Assembly: GCA_037013685.1 (NCBI GenBank)
Contig: CM072906.1
Span: 6,384,001 to 6,448,000 of the forward strand
Length of the DNA stretch: 64,000 nucleotides
Source of the DNA: Acridotheres tristis
Lineage: Eukaryota; Chordata; Aves; Passeriformes; Sturnidae
Direction of reading: 5' to 3'
The position numbers and the translations under genes are program-made. The notes under the pieces were generated by a model. The model did not search any database and was not told where the DNA came from. It saw nothing but the letters and a program-made list of their open reading frames with translations. Of the stretch, positions 59,501-64,000 are shown piece after piece (the first letter of the stretch is position 1; each line of letters starts with the position of its first letter).

Positions 59501-61779
59501 AAACTTACTGGAAAAGAGATGTTTTTGGAGGATGGAGTGACACTTAGGTAATTTCTGTCCCTGCAGTTGCACAGCACTAGTAAAAATGGAGATACCAGCT
59601 GTCCGAGACCAACAAGAGCAGGCAGAGAAATCCTGACTGTCCAAGTCAGGGCAAATTCTGTAATTCCCAGTTCTGTTTCCCCAGATCCACAGTGGGTGCA
59701 GGAGAAGCAGAATGAGTGTCAGGTCCACAGGCAACCCCACAGGCTGTCACCAAAAGCTCAGTGACAGAGATTTCAAGTGGCATCAGTGGAACCCCAACAG
59801 CTAAAGCTGCCACAAATCCACTCCACTTCCTCCCTTGAAACCCCAAATGGGGCTGTAATCAGATAACCCTCCCAATTCACACCCAGGCACGCTGCACAGC
59901 TGGGGCACACTGTGGAGGTGTCAGGCAACTGTGGAAAGAAATCACACACAAAGGAAGGGGCCACGAGGTTACAAGCTCTGAGGTAGCTGGAGCTGTGGCT
60001 CCTCTGTGCCACCAGCAGCCACAGCAGTGACACTCCACAGGAAATCATCCAACACCACCAACCACAACACATTCCCCCTCCACCTTTCTCCTCTTGTAAC
60101 CTGGCAGACATCTCTGTTAATGCCAGCCCTGGATAAACAGCTCCTGTCACGTCACCTCTCAGCTCTCACCCTCACAGCCACCCTGTGAACAGCATCACAC
60201 AGCTCAGTGGGCTCACAAATGTCACCTCTCAGCTGTGCCACTGCCTTCAAAGGTGCTGCGTGGGCACAGAGGCAGGAGGGCAAAGTTGGCACTGTTGCCT
60301 CAATAACTGCTTGTTAAACCACAACCTAAGGTCAGGGCTCCTGCACTTGCAGCCAAGACTGACTCAGGGTAAATTCACACCTTCGTCTGTGCTGCTGTTC
60401 TAACACACAGCCCCTGGAGCCATGCTGCAGCCATGGCAGGGAGCTGAGCTGGCCTGAAAAGCCTCCTTTGGGGAACTTCCTTAGGCTAGAGCTGTTTCTT
60501 GACCACTTGTAGCCCCACATCAACATCAGTAAAACTCCAGTTCGTGGAACACTGCATAGGGCTAGAAAGGAGCAGGCAGAGCATTTTAAAGCAGAGTGTC
60601 ACCAAACACTTTGAAATGGCTCATTTGTACTACCCCACACTTCACAGGATGAATTTGCCTCAGAGATCTGTCTTTCTGCACCAGAAAAACAAGTGGAAGC
60701 CCTGCAGACCCCTGTGAAGGTCAGGGCTCTGGAGGCCAGACTGGCAGCAGGACATGAGCTGTGACAGTTCTGAGCACCCTGCCTGACACTTGCCACTTGT
60801 CAGCCCCTTTTTCTTCAGACTTTGCTGAAGTTTCCATGCTAGGTGCCTGTCTCAGCCTGAATTCTCCTGGAAATCTTCAACCAAAACAGCTCGGCCACTT
60901 GTGAGAATGAGGCTAGGAAACAAGATAGTGGCTTACCCCTGTTTGTAAAAAAAAAAACATTTACAACCTTTTCCTTGAGCTAATCTAGCAACTGCAAATC
61001 CTGGAACAAAGATCTGAGATTTTGCTGCAGAATAACCTTTTTAACAGAGAGTTTTCCTGTCCTACTAGAAATCTGTCCACACTTGGCCAAGCTATGAACA
61101 TCTGAAAGACAGCAGTTTTTCCATACTCAATGGGAATTCGTTTCAACAGTTAAAACCTGCTAAGATTTCACCTCCCTGAGCAAGCTCCATCTTCCTACCT
61201 CCCTTCACCTGTTTTACAGGCAGCAGAGCAACTGCCCTGCTCCCATCCAGCAGGTGGGGACTTCTGTAAAAATGTCCTTGTACAAATGACTGCTGCTTGC
61301 TGTGAACTGGAGATTGGACCCAGCCTCCTCCAACTGGTGCCCAGGCAATCTGCTGTGAAGCAGAGCCCAAAGGCGAGAGAAGGAGAGGGATGGAATGGAA
61401 AAAAATGGGAGCTGATGAGCATCAGACTGCAGGAACAGAGCAAAAGCAACTGGGAACCAGCGATGGGCGGCTTTTCTGAAGATCAAGAAGAGGAGTCCTC
61501 CTGTTTCTTTGCGTGTAGGAAAGAGGGTTTTTTTTTCCAGCTGAGGTCTGCGCTGCACAGAGAGCACTGCTTTCCTAGCAGGAGGCAGTTTCCTGCAGGG
61601 ATTGCATGGAGCTGGGTGGATCAGAAGCTACAGCACCCTCTGCAAGCTCCTACCCGGGTTCTCCCCGGGTCTGTGGGCTCTGCTCCCACCCAGCCTGTAG
61701 CAGAACCCGACCCAGGACTTCTGCAGCCATAAATCTACCTGTTCCACAGGGGAGAGGCTGAGAGGCAGAGAGAAAAGAG

Positions 61780-62090
61780 ACTTTTGTACCGGGGAGAAAC
61801 TTGTGTTTCTCTGAGAAAGTTATATTCATGGAAAACATAAACCAACTGTCGTCAAAGTCGTCTGAGCTCAGGAAATGGAGCGGCCGGGAGAAGGCTGCCA
61901 TGTGGCCGGATGTTATGTATTTCTAATTAGTGCTATACATCTTTCAGCAGCGAGTGTCCTTTTGCTGGGAAACACAACGCGCTGCCCTTGTTATTGTAAC
62001 TGTCAGAGAGTGCTTAAACAGATAATCTCCAGGAAAAGTGATAAACACATCCCCTCTCCCACTAGGGTGTGCAAAACAGCGGTGCCAAAC
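61780..62090. promoter_or_regulatory. Candidate conserved non-coding element
   Basis: About 310 bases of unique sequence with TCTAATTAGTGC (homeodomain), CCTTGTTATTGTAACTGTCA (SOX-type plus TGTCA), AGATAATCTCC (OTX-type) and GTGATAAACAC (FOX-type). There is no repeat similarity or open frame. The call rests on motif clustering. Confidence 0.35.
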
Positions 62091-63764
62091 CTTTATTAGG
62101 GCAACACAACCAACCACAGGAAATGGGAATGGGAAAAGAGCAAGGGGCAGCCGCCTACGAGGAGAGGGATTTGCTGGAGGAAGCTTCTCGTGGCTGCTCG
62201 AGTGCCATGTGCTGAAGGAAATCCTGCAAGGGACAATCGGGGCACAGCGAGCACAGGACACGTGGGCTGCTCACAGGGACAGGGCAGGGGCAGGGAGGGA
62301 GGGACCCCAGCTGTTCTGCTCTGAGTGTGCCCCCAGTTTGGGTGGAAGGGAGCCACAGAAACCCCTGAGCTTACAAGCAAGCAGTGGATGCTCCTCCGTC
62401 CATCCATCCCAGCTAAGAAAACACAAGGAATGCTGAACCTTCCACAATTAAAACAATCCCAGCCAACAAATCTCAAGGGACACCAGATTCCTTTGATTGA
62501 GGCAACCAGACTGCTCCAGCCAAGGGTCAGGAGGGCTCCAGTGGGACAGTCTCCATGCTGGCCTCTCCGTCCTCACCTGAGCCGTGGCTCCAGGAAGCCC
62601 AGAGCAGTGCTGGCAGCAGGTGATCCTGGTTCTGGCAGAGCAGCAAGGATGTGCTTTGCTCCCAGGCAACAACAGCTGAAGCCACCTTTCCTGGTGACAG
62701 GGTGAAGGACTGTATGGGAAGGCACTCAAAAGAACGAACAGTTCTATGGACACAATCCCAAGGATGACATAACGGGCTGGCCAGGGGACACAGGAGCTGC
62801 AGGAGCTCGGTGAGCACAGGGCTGGGGGCGAAGGCACCCGGCTGATGTGTCAGCACATCAACTCGGGAGGCACAGACAACTGATTCACCAGCTGGCTGCT
62901 GCCCTGAGGGGAAGAGACCCGGGCTGGTCACCTCGGAGCTGACACCACCTGAAGGCAATTCCTTTGCTCCCTCCCTGCTCAGACACAGCTTTCCCCGTGA
63001 GTCACTCCCCACCAGACACAGCCCTGGCACGGCTACAGGGCAGCCCCCCGGGCTGGGGCTGTCTGCAGGAAATGGGTGAGGAGAGCCCTGCTGCCGGCCC
63101 GGGCTGGTGGAGACCGCACACAACCACGGGAATACAAAGCAGCAGAAATGGGGGGGACGCTCACAGCTGTGGGGCATTTCCCCGACACCCCCTCGCAGGG
63201 GATGACCTGTGAGTCACTGGCACTCCCAGCTCTGGGAACTGGTGAGTCACACACGCACTCATCTGCCCCCGAGAGAGCCTGGGAACCTGGAGGCACTGCT
63301 CAGCCCTGCCTGATACCCTGGGAATGATGGGCAGTTTTCCTGGAAGGACTCTCTGAACAAACAGGATGGCAGTCGCAGCCCGCCCAGCACTGTGACCACC
63401 TGCAGCACACAGGCCTTGACCCCTCCCAAAGCAAACTCTGGATTTTAGCAATAACCTGGATGCCCCCAATCCACCTCCCTGCACTGATGTCTCCCCATGG
63501 AGGGGCAGGAAGGTCCTGGGAGGGTCTGGGCCGGAGCAGCAGCACCGGGGAACTCGCTGCACGTGTTCCCAGAGCAGCTGGGGCCGCCCAGGAGCCAGCA
63601 GCTCCCTCTGCAAGCCTGACTTGTCCGAGGGAGGGAAGGAGGGAGGCCTAGGAGGTGAGGAATGCCGGGGGCCTGGGGAGGATGGAGCAGCTCTCCCTGT
63701 GGAAGCCATTAGATATTCAACACTTCATTTGTTTCCAGCCGTCCTGGACTGCAGCGCTAGGCTC

Positions 63765-63900
63765 TAGGACGGGAGGCTCTTCTCTGACGTAACCAGGAAG
63801 CAGCTGCAAAATTAAGGAATCCCTCATGACATCATAAAAAGGGTCGATGGTTTACAGGGGAAGGTATAAAAATTAATGACATATTCCCACCCGAAGCAGA
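63765..63900 (+). promoter_or_regulatory. Candidate promoter-like block (CRE-type and TATA-type words)
   Basis: CTCTGACGTAACC (CRE half-site) near 63782, CATGACATCATAAAAAG near 63826 (AP-1/CRE-like), and GGTATAAAAATTAATG with TATAAA at 63865-63870. These are all in plus-strand orientation and within about 100 bases. A transcript would start near 63895 and leave the window at once, so no product can be assessed. It may equally be an enhancer. Confidence 0.25.
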
Positions 63901-64000
63901 GAGCCTGCCCAGGAGCCACAGGGGAAGCCATGCTCTGCCCGACACGAAGGGGCTGCCTGTCCCAGACAGCTCTGTGCTGCCAGCTCCCTTTGCCTGATCC

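Larger units (their letters stand above)
4145..64000 (-). other. SMG6: SMG6 gene, 3' half (nine exons; 5' part outside window)
   Basis: SMG6 (EST1A, telomerase-binding protein) is the endonuclease of nonsense-mediated mRNA decay. It cuts target mRNA near a premature stop codon and has also been linked to telomerase. Nine coding exons on the minus strand join in perfect phase to give 462 full residues plus the stop. By memory of the human protein (1419 residues) this is roughly its last third: the end of the 14-3-3-like helical-hairpin region, an acidic linker, and the whole PIN nuclease domain. All introns in the window are GT-AG. The catalytic aspartates of the PIN domain (D1251, D1353 and D1392 in human numbering) are all conserved, so the copy looks intact. 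The gene continues past 64000, where the N-terminal exon-junction-complex binding motifs would be encoded. No promoter is visible in the window. Confidence 0.95.
56598..64000 (-). other. SMG6: SMG6 intron (at least 7.4 kb, continues beyond window)
   Basis: I found no exon, RNA gene or transposon that I can support. Two motif-rich stretches stand out: 61780-62090 (homeodomain, SOX and FOX-type words) and 63765-63900 (CRE-like and TATA-like words). The remaining sequence is unremarkable GC-moderate intron, with open frames lacking any family resemblance. Confidence 0.75.

Noticed and set aside
1..64000. CRISPR arrays, bacterial operons, tRNA or rRNA genes, retroviral proviruses, telomeric TTAGGG arrays
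   Set aside because: I looked for regular short repeats with unique spacers, cloverleaf-like genes, LTR pairs with viral frames and hexamer arrays, and found none.

Overview
This window is vertebrate nuclear DNA and reads most like a bird. It has a multi-exon gene with canonical GT-AG introns, GC-rich 3' UTRs, CR1-type LINE fragments (reverse complement of the 3' end, with the usual 'gggttggaagggacctt' wording), and no Alu or other mammalian SINE. The order of the two genes matches human 17p13.3 (HIC1 next to SMG6, tail to tail). I cannot name the species from sequence alone.

Layout. Positions 1-484 (+) are the last 160 codons of HIC1, a BTB/C2H2 zinc-finger repressor: the last zinc fingers and the C-terminal tail. 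Its 3' UTR follows and runs to an AATAAA at 2012-2017. Positions 2036-4144 are intergenic, or are an extended SMG6 3' UTR. From about 4145 to the end of the window and beyond, the minus strand is SMG6 (EST1A), the nonsense-mediated-decay endonuclease. Nine consecutive coding exons are present: 56481-56597, 55797-55965, 47418-47619, 19611-19787, 16532-16678, 9666-9819, 6287-6498, 5937-6018 and 4280-4410. They total 1391 nt and 462 complete residues. All phases join without a gap, every splice site is canonical, and the PIN nuclease domain is complete with its three catalytic aspartates. The first half or more of SMG6 (EJC-binding motifs and most of the 14-3-3-like region) lies beyond position 64000.

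Most of the window is SMG6 intron, including one of 27.6 kb. I found no second protein gene, tRNA, rRNA, retrogene, CRISPR array or retroviral provirus in it. The many open frames of 60-290 codons in the GC-rich parts lack family resemblance or splice support and are treated as noise. The introns hold several stretches that look like conserved regulatory elements (AT-rich islands, octamer/SOX/OTX-like clusters, MEF2 and CArG-like sites). They also hold a perfect 20-bp inverted repeat able to form a pre-miRNA-sized hairpin, a degenerate 41-bp tandem repeat, and at least four CR1 relics. Whether the regulatory-looking blocks act on HIC1, on SMG6 or on a more distant gene cannot be told from one sequence.

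The most interesting protein-level observation is an internal duplication in the HIC1 C-terminal tail: two units of about 30 residues, 38 residues apart. The most interesting nucleic-acid observation is the hairpin at 25165-25228. I did not see an undescribed 'system' of genes here.
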